A stretch of DNA of 64,000 nt from Candidatus Latescibacterota bacterium (GTDB lineage Bacteria > Latescibacterota > UBA2968 > UBA8231), in assembly GCA_022819745.1 (NCBI GenBank), contig JAJEGS010000036.1, positions 139,529 through 203,528 of the forward strand. The letters are read 5' to 3'. The stretch's first letter is position 1, and every line of letters starts with the position of its first letter. Below the pieces are notes generated by a model. That model was not told the DNA's origin and did not search any database. It was given only the letters and a program-made list of their open reading frames with translations. The position numbers and the translations under genes were made by a program. Positions 18,283 through 27,377 of this stretch are shown one piece after another.

Positions 18283-20349
18283 ATGCGCTACGTGCTCTTT
18301 GCCATTTTGTTGTTGATCGCTCCACGCGGAGTGGTCGCCCTGACGTGGGATTTTGACGACGGCTCCACCCATGGCTGGAGCGCTCGGCAAAGCCATATTT
18401 CCATTAGCGAACCACTACACAGCGAAATCGTCGATGGCGTCTGGCGCATGGCGCCCGTGCCCGGTCACAGACCCACCGTTTCATTGCGCTCGCCATTGAT
18501 CGGGAAAGACTCGGCCTTGTTCGACCGTCTCATCCTACGGCTGCGCATCATACACCACAGCCCCACCAAGAATGGGGAACTCCGGATGCGCTGGTCCAAT
18601 GCTGAGAACGGAAACCAGGGGACGAGCCTTCTGCAATCCTATCCCATCGAATGGGAAGAAATCACCCTAGATCTACGCGCCTTGGCAGCAGACCCAGAGC
18701 AGGCGGTCATCTGGCAGGATACCCTCTTTAATTTTTCCCTATACATGATTTTATATCGGGACTCGCAGGACCTAGAAAATCATCCAAAATTTTTAGAGGT
18801 GGACTGGATTCAGCTTACAGGAGCTGAAGAGTTGGCACAGGGGGAATTGTCGCCTGTGGACATCGCGGTGGAGACAGGGCCACCCGGCACGTTGTTTGCC
18901 AAACCCGACTTTTTCCCGCTTGGGAAGAGAATCGGCACCCTAGGCTCTCTGCAAAGATCGCAAGGCGCGGTGGGCGACGTGGACGGCGATGGCGATGCGG
19001 ATCTCGTGGTGGCCTGGAACCGCCTCATAGACCGCGAAAGACACCAAGGCTGGACCGTGGCGTCCAACGACGGGCTAGGCGGCTTTGAGCCTACGCAAGA
19101 AGTCACCTTTTCAACCACATCCTTTTCTGACCCCATTCGACGCATGGACCTTCAGGGAAGCGACTTCGACGGCGATGGCCTCCTAGATCTGGTTGTGTCC
19201 ATCGCAGGGCGGGCCGGGGTCGTCGAAGTGTGGTACAACTGGGGCGATGGCTTCGATCCCATTCTGCAACTGCCCGCGGTCAGGCTCGTTGGTTTGGCCG
19301 ATGGCGACGGCGACGGCGATACGGACCTGTTAGTCTCCGACTCTTGGTCTCAAGTGATTCTGTGGATCAACGACGGCTACGACTTTGTCCGCAGCGAAGA
19401 ATTCGTCCTCGACAGCGAGGAAGGTCACTTGGCCTACCTACCCGTCGGACAACCGCTCGGCGAAGCTGCCAGCCTGTTGTGGAGCGGTCCCTTCAGTCGG
19501 ACGCGGAACTCTTGGCAACTGACTCGGCCGTGGGCACCCGTCCAAGAACCGCCGCTCGCTGTCGAGGCTCCGATCCGTCCCTCCGCCCTGCACCTGATCG
19601 CCGACTTCGATGGCGATGGGACAGTGGACCTACTCGGCTCCCCCGAGCGCATAGAGACGCCCTTTCTTGGTAGCAACGATTACGGCTTGACTCTGTGGCG
19701 GATGGACGCCTCCGGCGGATGGACGCGCCATTCCTTGCTCGACTGGAAGGCGCTCCTGTCGCACACAGCCACCGCTAGCGACCTCAACGGCGATGGACTC
19801 TTGGATATAGCCATGGTCGCTGGCAACTTGCCCGTCGGTCCGGCACTGGTGGTGTGGCTCGGCCAGCCCAACGACATACCCGCCTTCGAAGGCTACTACC
19901 CTCTGCTCGGCGAGGGCGGTCAGATCCTCACCGGCGATGTCAACGGCGATGGCGACACCGATCTGGTCGTGCTGGGAAAGAGCCCCGCAAGCAACAATGG
20001 CGGCGTCTTCGTCTTGATCAACCAAGGCACCTCGGCTACCGCTATAGCGACCGAGACAGCCACGCCAACAGCCTTTGCTTTAGGTGCCAACTATCCCAAC
20101 CCGTTCAACCCTGCCACGACGATTCCCTTGGCCTTACCCGCCGGAGCCAAGAATGTGACCTTAACTATCTACAATGTCCTAGGACAGCCAATGCGCCAAG
20201 TGTGGAATGGTCCGCTGCCCGCTGGTGAGCACGAGCTGACGTGGGATGGCCGAGACGCCCAAGGCCGACCCGCCGCCACTGGGGTCTATGTGTATCGGTT
20301 GCAAGTGGACGGGCAGACGCGCACCCGCAAAATGGTTAAACTCGAATAA
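18283..20349 (+). CDS. Secreted FG-GAP/VCBS propeller protein with FlgD-like C-terminal tail, copy 3
   Basis: 688 residues; ATG 18283 follows tctggaggaacatt, a good ribosome-binding site at the same place as in copy 2. Signal peptide MRYVLFAILLLIAPRGVVA. Domain order is as in the other two copies: LTWDFDDGSTHGW jelly roll, Asp-rich FG-GAP loops (GDVDGDGDADLVV, ADFDGDGTVDLLG, SDLNGDGLLDIAM), then a tail with NYPNPFNPATTIPLAL and LTWDGRDAQGRPAATG. It lacks about a dozen residues present in copies 1 and 2 in the first domain. It is followed after 26 bp by the five-gene surface-protein unit on the same strand, so the eight genes may form one transcript. Confidence 0.85.
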   Translation: MRYVLFAILLLIAPRGVVALTWDFDDGSTHGWSARQSHISISEPLHSEIVDGVWRMAPVPGHRPTVSLRSPLIGKDSALFDRLILRLRIIHHSPTKNGELRMRWSNAENGNQGTSLLQSYPIEWEEITLDLRALAADPEQAVIWQDTLFNFSLYMILYRDSQDLENHPKFLEVDWIQLTGAEELAQGELSPVDIAVETGPPGTLFAKPDFFPLGKRIGTLGSLQRSQGAVGDVDGDGDADLVVAWNRLIDRERHQGWTVASNDGLGGFEPTQEVTFSTTSFSDPIRRMDLQGSDFDGDGLLDLVVSIAGRAGVVEVWYNWGDGFDPILQLPAVRLVGLADGDGDGDTDLLVSDSWSQVILWINDGYDFVRSEEFVLDSEEGHLAYLPVGQPLGEAASLLWSGPFSRTRNSWQLTRPWAPVQEPPLAVEAPIRPSALHLIADFDGDGTVDLLGSPERIETPFLGSNDYGLTLWRMDASGGWTRHSLLDWKALLSHTATASDLNGDGLLDIAMVAGNLPVGPALVVWLGQPNDIPAFEGYYPLLGEGGQILTGDVNGDGDTDLVVLGKSPASNNGGVFVLINQGTSATAIATETATPTAFALGANYPNPFNPATTIPLALPAGAKNVTLTIYNVLGQPMRQVWNGPLPAGEHELTWDGRDAQGRPAATGVYVYRLQVDGQTRTRKMVKLE

Positions 20350-20375
20350 GCGAGCCGAGCAAATTGAATAAAGTC

Positions 20376-22166
20376 ATGCACTACACCCTGTTAATCGGCC
20401 TCCTCTGCAGCGCCACTTCTGCGCTGGCCGTTGACTCCCTCGACGTGGGCCAAGACGGTCGCCTAGGCCGCTGGGACAGCATTGTCGAAGAGGCTCAGTT
20501 CTTAGGGGTAGCGCGCGATTCCATCTGGATGTGGCCGGCAGAAGTCGGCGAAAACCTGTCGCTGCGCTTGGCCGAGCGCGGAGGCACGGCAGTGGGGGTG
20601 GTGACAGACCTCGATGGAACCTTCCGCGTGCCCATCGGCGCTCTGCTATACGACGGCAATGCCTCTACGGCCTTCGATCCAGATCAGTTTGACGATATCA
20701 ACCGCAGTACGCCCGTCGAGATTGACCTCGGTGCCGTCTTCCGCGTCGATCGCGTCCGCCTCTTCCCGCGCCTTGACCGCCAGAACAGACGCCGCTTCCT
20801 CCAGGTTTTTCGCCTCTACACTAAGGCCGAAAGCCAAGCGGAGTACGACTCGGCTATCAGCTTTTTCCCCTCCACCCCCAACGTCGAGCCTGTGGTGGAA
20901 AAGCGCATCGATAGCCGCGACGTGCGCTATGTACTCATAGAGCCTAGCACGGAGCGCGAGTGGGAATTGGCGGAAGTGGAAATCTACGGCGCGGCCAACG
21001 CACCCTTGGGCACTTATGTCTCTAGGCCGATCAGGGCGCGCTATAACAACATCGTCTGGGGCAAGGTGCGCTACGAGGGCGGCTCCATAGAAAACGCCCC
21101 TGCCGTGGTGCAGACGCGCACCGGCCCCGATCGCTATCCCGAGCTCTATTTCAGCATAGACCTTCAAGCGGAGGACGGGCTGCAGCGGGTGAGCAGAGAG
21201 GATTACCAAGCATTGCCCGCCGATGAACAGGGGCCGGTCAAACCCAACCCGACGTGGAGTAGCTGGCAGACGGTCAGCGGCGGTCTGGTGCGCTCGCCGG
21301 GGTTGCGCCGCTTCTTGCAGTTCAAGGTGCGCCTGACCTCGCCGGGAGCCGTGCTCAGGCGGCTGGTCTTCGAAATTGCGCGGCCGCCGCTGGTCAGCAG
21401 CCTGCTGGCCGAGATCAGCCCCGGCGTCGTGCAGCCGGGCGTTGAGACGCGCTTTACTTTGTCTATGGAAGTGCGCCTGCGCCCCGACAAAGGCCCGGAT
21501 CCACGAGCTACGGGCTTCCGCTTCCTGCAGGTGCGCACGGCCGCGCAGGTAGCGGAAATCGAGCGGATACTCGTCGATGACGAAGAGGTTTCCTTTTCCG
21601 CCACCTACGAGTTAGGCGAGGGCTTCGACGTCAACTTGTGGCGGCACATCGAGCAGACGGGGACCTTTGTGCAGATCGTCTTTCGCGGCACTGTGTTCCG
21701 CGACTACACGCGCTTTGAGGTGCGGGCATTCGATCGCCGGGACGCCGATGGCCAGCTCGAAGAGGCGTACCAAGCGGCTGATGAGCGCGATGTGGATCCC
21801 TCGCTAGCAGGGACCAATCTGGTCGTGCGCTTCGCGGACGGCAGCGTGCCGCTGGTGGCGCAGTTGGCGGGGACCCGGTTGTTTACGCCCAACGGCGATG
21901 GGGCCAACGACGCCTTCGCACTGCGTTATGCGCTGTTGAAGCTCGTTACTGAGGCGGCGGTGACTCTGGAGCTGTATGACTTGGCCGGTCGCCGGGTGCG
22001 ACGAGCCTATGAGGGAATGGACAACAACGGGGCTTATGCGCTGGAGTGGGATGGGACGGATGATCGGGGTTTATTGGTGCCACCGGGGCTGTATCTGTAC
22101 GAGTTGCGCGTAGAAGCCGACGAGGGGTCGGAGCGTCGCTGGGGCTCGGTGGGAGTGGTGTACTGA
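20376..22166 (+). CDS. Secreted F5/8C-like protein with FTPNGDG C-terminal domain (unit gene A)
   Basis: 596 residues from ATG 20376; a TTG at 20364 is an alternative and neither has a strong ribosome-binding site. Signal peptide MHYTLLIGLLCSATSALA. Residues about 85-215 look like a discoidin (F5/8 type C) beta-sandwich: LYDGNASTAF, VEIDLGAVFRVDRVRL, VRYVLIEPS, LAEVEIYG. A middle region with WSSWQTVSGG, RRFLQFKVRL and LLAEISPGVV is shared with genes B and D. The last 95 residues begin LFTPNGDGANDAF and include YDLAGRRVRR, LEWDGTDDRG and PPGLYLYELRV, the gliding-motility/CHU_C-type tail that marks type IX-like export in Bacteroidota. Start of a tightly packed five-gene unit; the next ATG is one base after this stop. 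Confidence 0.8.
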   Translation: MHYTLLIGLLCSATSALAVDSLDVGQDGRLGRWDSIVEEAQFLGVARDSIWMWPAEVGENLSLRLAERGGTAVGVVTDLDGTFRVPIGALLYDGNASTAFDPDQFDDINRSTPVEIDLGAVFRVDRVRLFPRLDRQNRRRFLQVFRLYTKAESQAEYDSAISFFPSTPNVEPVVEKRIDSRDVRYVLIEPSTEREWELAEVEIYGAANAPLGTYVSRPIRARYNNIVWGKVRYEGGSIENAPAVVQTRTGPDRYPELYFSIDLQAEDGLQRVSREDYQALPADEQGPVKPNPTWSSWQTVSGGLVRSPGLRRFLQFKVRLTSPGAVLRRLVFEIARPPLVSSLLAEISPGVVQPGVETRFTLSMEVRLRPDKGPDPRATGFRFLQVRTAAQVAEIERILVDDEEVSFSATYELGEGFDVNLWRHIEQTGTFVQIVFRGTVFRDYTRFEVRAFDRRDADGQLEEAYQAADERDVDPSLAGTNLVVRFADGSVPLVAQLAGTRLFTPNGDGANDAFALRYALLKLVTEAAVTLELYDLAGRRVRRAYEGMDNNGAYALEWDGTDDRGLLVPPGLYLYELRVEADEGSERRWGSVGVVY

Positions 22167-22167
22167 G

Positions 22168-24717
22168 ATGAATAGACTGTTTCCTAGCTGGACTGACGGC
22201 GTGAATCCAAGGGCGTTTATCGGGCGGGCCTGGCCGGTAGTACTCTGTCTATTGTTGACGCATTCCCCCACTCTCACCGCGCAGACCGGCTACCGGCTGA
22301 CGCGCAACGAGGTCGTCGTCGATCAAGCGGCGCACTGGGCCGCCTGGGAGGCACCGGCGGGGACGCACGTAGTTGCGGCGGAAGGGGTGGTATTGCCCCG
22401 CTTCCTGCGCCGCGACATCAACGCCGCGCTCAACGCCGCGGAGTTCGAGACCGCGCAGGCCAATGAAGACACATTAGTGGGGGGGATCTACAGGGCGGGC
22501 AGCAACCCCGTGCAGGCCCCGCTCATAATAGACGGGGACCAAGCCACCTACTGGGAGCCCGATCCGGCCGACCCACTGAGAGACTGGTTTTTAGACGTGG
22601 AACTGGGGCGAACGGTGATCGCCAAAAGGGTGGTCGTGCGCTTCGCCGAGGATGGCGATCCCTTCCTCAAATTCAGGGTGCTGCTCTCGGACGGGCGGGG
22701 ATATCCAGATCGGCCGCTAAAGTTCTTCCGCGTCGGGCAGGTGACGTTCCCCAACAAGACGGAGCGGGAGTTCAGCTTTGAGGTCCGTCCTCAGCGCCCC
22801 TTGCCCGCTGGCGTCGAGGGAGAAGTGGCGCAGATCGTGCGCTTTCAGGCGTTGGCTTCGGACAGTACGCGGGGCGCGGAAGTAGATGGGGCCACCTACG
22901 AGGCGCTGGCACCCGAATACCAAGGAACGGTCGAGTACTTCCGCCAGACGGTCATCGGTCGCCAAATCCTAATCGACGAGCAGACGCATCGGGATTTGCC
23001 CGCAGAAGAGCGGGGCCAAGTGCGCTATTTTCGCCGCGAGCGGCCGCGCTTGGCCGAGCTGGAGGTCTATACCATAGGGGACAATGTCGTCAATCTGACC
23101 CAGCGGATCCGCAACCGCGACGTGTCCATCTTCGACAATCTCCTGCTCTCGCTGGTGACCGATGGCTTCTTCCGCTCCTTCTTCCCCTTGCGGGTTTACG
23201 ACCGAGTGCGCGATCGCAACCAGCTTTTGGTTGACCTAGGAGCCCGGTTCTGGCTGGACCGGGTGCGCCTAGTCAGCGCCGAGGGGCCTTTAAGCGCCTA
23301 TCAGCTCCGGATCTCGGATGGCCGTTTCGACCCCGATGGCTCGCTGTTGTGGGAGGCGTTGGAGGAGCGGCAGAATCGGGAGTCCTTTCTCCAGCTAGAA
23401 GAGCAGTTCCCCTTGCGCGAGGTGCGCTATTTGGAACTGAGACGGCTGGAATTGGTGGGAAGGACGAGCGAGGAGGGCAACTTGAGCGAAATCCAAGCGT
23501 ATGGCGAAGGCTACGTGTCCGAAGTCGAGCTCGAATCGCCCATTATCCGCCTAGGCCGCTCGCGGATCCTCTCTACGGTGGAATGGGACGGAGATCAGCC
23601 CCCAGGCACTCAGCTAGAGATCCGCACTCGCAGCGGGGACGACATAATTGAAGAGCGGCATTACTTCGACGCGGTGGGGCAAGAGATCCGCAAGGAAGAG
23701 TGGGAGTCCATCCGCTACGAGCAAAACCGCGGCGAGGTGGTAGTCGAGGAAATACCGGGGCCGGGATGGAGCAATTGGAGCGCGATTTATCTAACGTCGG
23801 GGGAGCCATTCAAATCGCCCAGCCCCCGGCGCTTCGCCCAAGCACAACTCCGGCTTTTGACCCAAGAACCGTTGCGCACGGCGAGGATGCGGAGCTTGCG
23901 GCTCAAGTTGGCACCGCCATTGGTGGACCAGACCTTTGCCGAAGTGTGGCCGATAGATGGAGTGGAGCCGGGGGCAGATCAGCTATTCTCCATGTACATC
24001 CGCTCGGTTTTTAGCCCCGGCAACTCCGGCTTCGACCGGATCCGCCTGCACTCGTCGTCCTCGGTGCCGATTGAGCTCGTCTCGTTCCGGGAGGGCACCG
24101 AGGCGCAGTTGCGCGCCGGCACGGGGCGGGAGCTATGGCCGGGTCCGCTGGAGCTAGCGCGGCTGGAGGACGGGTCGGTGGAATTGGCTTTTCCCGCGCC
24201 GGTCACCGGGGGGCGGTCGCTGTACGAGGCGCGTTTCCGCACGCGAGTGTTTTTGAGTGGCACCACCTTTGGTGCCGAATTGAAACGCGCGACTCGGCCC
24301 GAGATCGTCCAAGCGGTAAGCGAGGGCGACGCCGGGTCGCTAGCGGCGAGCCAGTCGCTAGTGGTGGTGGCCGATGTGGAAAACTTCCCGCTGTTGGACC
24401 AGGTGCGCTTGGTGCCCCGGGTATTCACCCCCAACGGCGACGGCATAAACGACCAAACTGAGATCCGCTTTACCATCTACCGCCTCATCCGGGCAAAGCA
24501 GATTGAGGTCGGGATCTACGACCTGTCCGGCCGGAAGGTGCGCGAGCTTTCGCTGCACCGGGAAAACCCCAGCGGCGATCACTCGGTGGTTTGGGATGGT
24601 CGCGACGACGCAGGAGTAATGGTGCGGCCGGGAACCTATCTGGCACGCGTCGGTTTTGCCGCGGATGTGGGTGCGGGAAAAACCCAGGCTGCGAGCTTGG
24701 TGGGGGTGGTCTATTGA
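22168..24717 (+). CDS. Secreted double F5/8C-like protein with FTPNGDG C-terminal domain (unit gene B)
   Basis: 849 residues. A long N-terminus with a hydrophobic signal (WPVVLCLLLTHSPTLTAQ) precedes two discoidin-like sandwiches: one around LIIDGDQATYWEPD and WFLDVELGRTVIAKRVVV, another around LLVDLGARFWLDRVRLV and LSEIQAYGEGYVSEVEL. The block WSNWSAIYLTSG, PRRFAQAQLRLL and FAEVWPIDGVEPGA matches genes A and D. The C-terminus carries RVFTPNGDGINDQTEIRF, YDLSGRKVREL, VVWDGRDDAG and RPGTYLARV. It is probably exported and surface-anchored. Its stop TGA overlaps the TTG start of gene C (ATTGA), so gene C translation is likely coupled. Confidence 0.8.
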   Translation: MNRLFPSWTDGVNPRAFIGRAWPVVLCLLLTHSPTLTAQTGYRLTRNEVVVDQAAHWAAWEAPAGTHVVAAEGVVLPRFLRRDINAALNAAEFETAQANEDTLVGGIYRAGSNPVQAPLIIDGDQATYWEPDPADPLRDWFLDVELGRTVIAKRVVVRFAEDGDPFLKFRVLLSDGRGYPDRPLKFFRVGQVTFPNKTEREFSFEVRPQRPLPAGVEGEVAQIVRFQALASDSTRGAEVDGATYEALAPEYQGTVEYFRQTVIGRQILIDEQTHRDLPAEERGQVRYFRRERPRLAELEVYTIGDNVVNLTQRIRNRDVSIFDNLLLSLVTDGFFRSFFPLRVYDRVRDRNQLLVDLGARFWLDRVRLVSAEGPLSAYQLRISDGRFDPDGSLLWEALEERQNRESFLQLEEQFPLREVRYLELRRLELVGRTSEEGNLSEIQAYGEGYVSEVELESPIIRLGRSRILSTVEWDGDQPPGTQLEIRTRSGDDIIEERHYFDAVGQEIRKEEWESIRYEQNRGEVVVEEIPGPGWSNWSAIYLTSGEPFKSPSPRRFAQAQLRLLTQEPLRTARMRSLRLKLAPPLVDQTFAEVWPIDGVEPGADQLFSMYIRSVFSPGNSGFDRIRLHSSSSVPIELVSFREGTEAQLRAGTGRELWPGPLELARLEDGSVELAFPAPVTGGRSLYEARFRTRVFLSGTTFGAELKRATRPEIVQAVSEGDAGSLAASQSLVVVADVENFPLLDQVRLVPRVFTPNGDGINDQTEIRFTIYRLIRAKQIEVGIYDLSGRKVRELSLHRENPSGDHSVVWDGRDDAGVMVRPGTYLARVGFAADVGAGKTQAASLVGVVY

Positions 24718-27377
24718 CTAGGCGAATAACAGTTTGGTCGGCGGGCGTTTTGGCCTGCTGCGCGTTGCGCGCGCCAGCGGTTGAATCGCAAAGTGCGGAC
24801 GCCAGCGGGTGGGGGTTGCAGGGCCTGTCGGCGAGCGAGCGAGCAGTGCCGCACCTCAAGCTGGAATACGTCACGCCGCGAATGCACCGCTGGTACGCGC
24901 CTCGGCATCTGGCCGAAAGCTATACGCGACCCTGGTACGACGCCGGCACCTCCTACGCGCGAGAATACTACCGGGACTACTTAGAACCTGGCCTAGAGGG
25001 CCAAGTGTGGTACGACACCTTCGGCCACCGCTTGGGGCACGGCTGGTTGGTCTATACTTGGCAACAGGAGCAAGCCAAGCGCCAAGGTAGCCTGATCCGC
25101 AAAGGCGTCTACGAGACCTTCTTCGATAGGCTGGTGATCGCCTCAGACGAAAGCAAGGGAGCCAGTGCGCGTTTGATGGTGGGCAACGAGATCTTCACCG
25201 CCTTCACGCCCTTGACCTTCAACAAGACCGCCTTCAATGGACTCCGCCTCGACTGGGCCAACGACTACCTCGTGGGAAGCCTGCTGCTGTCGCGGCCGAG
25301 CCAGCCGGACAACGGCCCCCGCACCGATACCACGCACCTGTTGGGGGGCCACGCCGAGTTCAAGGCCGGCGACGCGGCGCTCCTCGGCGTTACGTATATC
25401 AACGCCCACAACGCGCAAAGCCAAGTGAAAATTACGTACGGCAACCCCCTGTACGGAACGCTGACCACCGGCCAGAACAAGCCGCTGAGCAAACTGTGGG
25501 TGCGGTTCAGGGATGATTCGCCGGCCGACGAGGTGAGTGGCACGTCGCTGTTCAGGTACGACATCGTGCTGGAAGACACCAGCGGCACCCAAGTGCGCGG
25601 GCGGGAAATCGGCTTTTTGCCGCGCATCGAAGGGGGCCGAACGCGAGCCGGGGCGCTGGTGGCCGACGGTTCGGAGACGATCCTGCTCGAATACGATTTG
25701 GCCGCCCTCGACCACCAAGGGTTGCGCTCGGCCACCTTGCGCCGGGCCGCAGTCGAACTGGTGGTTGCCGACGACTACCGGGTCGAGATGGCCTCGAACT
25801 TGCAGACCGACGGAGAGCGATTCGACCCGCAGATCGTGTTTCTCCCTTTCGCGCGCTCGCCGGGCAACGTTCAAGACAACAGCAACAGCCAAGTGCTGCG
25901 CCTAGACTACGGATTGCCCACCGCCAACGAACTGCTGGGGATCAATTGGGCCTTGGTCGAGTGGCATGGGATCTCATTCCAAGGCGAGGCCGTGGTCAAC
26001 CGACAGCACGGCATGTACCCCAGCCCAGACCCCAAGAACCTGCACCACTTCGTTAAAAGCGCCCACGCCGCGTACGCCGAAGTGGCCTACAAACGCTATC
26101 CCTATGATTTTGCCGGGGAGTTGTTCTCGCTGGCCGACGGCTATTCGACCAACTACTGGCTCGTGCAGGGCAACGGCGATATCCATTATCAAGCGCCGAC
26201 CCCCCAACTCTACGAATTCGTCGATGACGACGACGACTACAACGGCATCCCAGAATGGGAACGGCCCTTCCAGAATTACTCGCCGAGGGCCTTTCCCGGC
26301 TACGACGAGAACCGCGATTTCGTCTATGACTACAACCAGAACCGCAATCTCATACCCGATTACGAGGAACCTTTCCTGCGGTTCCGCTCGGACCGGCCGC
26401 AGTATCTCTTCGGCCTCGATCTCAACCATAATGGCGTGATCGACCGCTTCGAGAACGACCTCTTGCCCGACTATCCCTACAAGCGCGACCATCGCGGTTT
26501 CAATCTGTACGCACGCGGGTATCTAGGCCCGGATGCGAATTTGGCGCTGGGACACCAGCGGATGCGGCTGATTTCCGGGGATGGTCGGACCCATGCGGTG
26601 TACGCGCTGGCGGTGGTGCGCTGGAGACTAAGGGGTGGGCAACTGCGGTTTTTCGATTTCGCGGCGCGCGTCAGGGACGACATTCCGGACGACTTGGAGC
26701 AATGGGTGCAGCCGGTGGGCGCCGTGGGGCGGATGCAGACTGTTGTGGACCGACGGCCGGGGAACGACGCTTGGCGCAACACCTTGTACGCCGACTGGGA
26801 GCAGGCTTTTAGCTGGGGTCTGCGCCATATGCACCGCTTCAAGTGGGAGGGCTGGTGGCAGCGCAGGGATAGGGAAGCACTCCGCAGCAGCGAAGGGCGC
26901 GCTAGCTCGGGTTTTCTCGGCGTGATCAACAAAGCCGAGTGGACGATGCCTTTGGGGCTGGGCCGGCTGGAGCCACGGTGGAAGAGCGAGTACCGCCGCG
27001 ACCGGCCCTTCCACAGCCGTGCGCCCGTGGCGGAGAGCCTAGAGCAGACCTTGTTCCTGCTGTGGGTGCAGCCGATCCTAGCCGAACAGGTCTCAGTCAG
27101 CTACTATGCCCGGCACGGTCGCCAGATTTTCGACACCCAACTCCAGTTCGGGTTGGAGTGGAGTCGATTCTGGATGCTGGAAGGCAGGCACCCAGAGGTG
27201 GCGGAGGACTTCATGGGCCGGACGCTAGTCGTCCAGCTAACAAACAGAGTGGGCTATCTCGGCTATCAGGTGGTAACGCGGGTGGGAGCGCAGTGGCTGT
27301 GGCGCGATTTCGACCACAGCGAAGCCCTGCGGTCCAGCATGCTTTTCATGAATATCAACGCGGGGTTGAAGCTATGA
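24714..27377 (+). CDS. Large outer-membrane-like protein with EF-hand-like loop (unit gene C)
   Basis: 887 residues from TTG 24714, which overlaps the stop of gene B; this start yields a signal peptide (MTRRITVWSAGVLACCALRAPA). An open extension back to 24591 has no signal sequence and lies inside gene B. Aromatic-rich segments follow: WYAPRHLAESY, EYYRDYLEPGL, FFDRLVIASDE. Around residues 500-580 there is an Asp/Asn-rich stretch (DDDDDYNGIPEWE, DENRDFVYDYNQN) ending in an EF-hand-like loop DLNHNGVIDRFEND (from D569). The C-terminal third alternates polar and aromatic residues, as in beta-strands (MHRFKWEGWWQRRD, LEPRWKSEYRRD). Paralogue of gene E. No family is recognised; a beta-barrel or a large surface receptor is the inference. 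Confidence 0.72.
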   Translation: MTRRITVWSAGVLACCALRAPAVESQSADASGWGLQGLSASERAVPHLKLEYVTPRMHRWYAPRHLAESYTRPWYDAGTSYAREYYRDYLEPGLEGQVWYDTFGHRLGHGWLVYTWQQEQAKRQGSLIRKGVYETFFDRLVIASDESKGASARLMVGNEIFTAFTPLTFNKTAFNGLRLDWANDYLVGSLLLSRPSQPDNGPRTDTTHLLGGHAEFKAGDAALLGVTYINAHNAQSQVKITYGNPLYGTLTTGQNKPLSKLWVRFRDDSPADEVSGTSLFRYDIVLEDTSGTQVRGREIGFLPRIEGGRTRAGALVADGSETILLEYDLAALDHQGLRSATLRRAAVELVVADDYRVEMASNLQTDGERFDPQIVFLPFARSPGNVQDNSNSQVLRLDYGLPTANELLGINWALVEWHGISFQGEAVVNRQHGMYPSPDPKNLHHFVKSAHAAYAEVAYKRYPYDFAGELFSLADGYSTNYWLVQGNGDIHYQAPTPQLYEFVDDDDDYNGIPEWERPFQNYSPRAFPGYDENRDFVYDYNQNRNLIPDYEEPFLRFRSDRPQYLFGLDLNHNGVIDRFENDLLPDYPYKRDHRGFNLYARGYLGPDANLALGHQRMRLISGDGRTHAVYALAVVRWRLRGGQLRFFDFAARVRDDIPDDLEQWVQPVGAVGRMQTVVDRRPGNDAWRNTLYADWEQAFSWGLRHMHRFKWEGWWQRRDREALRSSEGRASSGFLGVINKAEWTMPLGLGRLEPRWKSEYRRDRPFHSRAPVAESLEQTLFLLWVQPILAEQVSVSYYARHGRQIFDTQLQFGLEWSRFWMLEGRHPEVAEDFMGRTLVVQLTNRVGYLGYQVVTRVGAQWLWRDFDHSEALRSSMLFMNINAGLKL

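Noticed and set aside
24591..24713. N-terminal extension of gene C
   Set aside because: It overlaps the conserved tail of gene B; the TTG at 24714 gives a proper signal peptide.
26939..27373. N-terminal extension of gene D
   Set aside because: It overlaps gene C, has no signal peptide, and the ATG at 27374 with MNWAFAALLLLALDASG gives a normal export signal and the same overlap pattern as the other unit genes.
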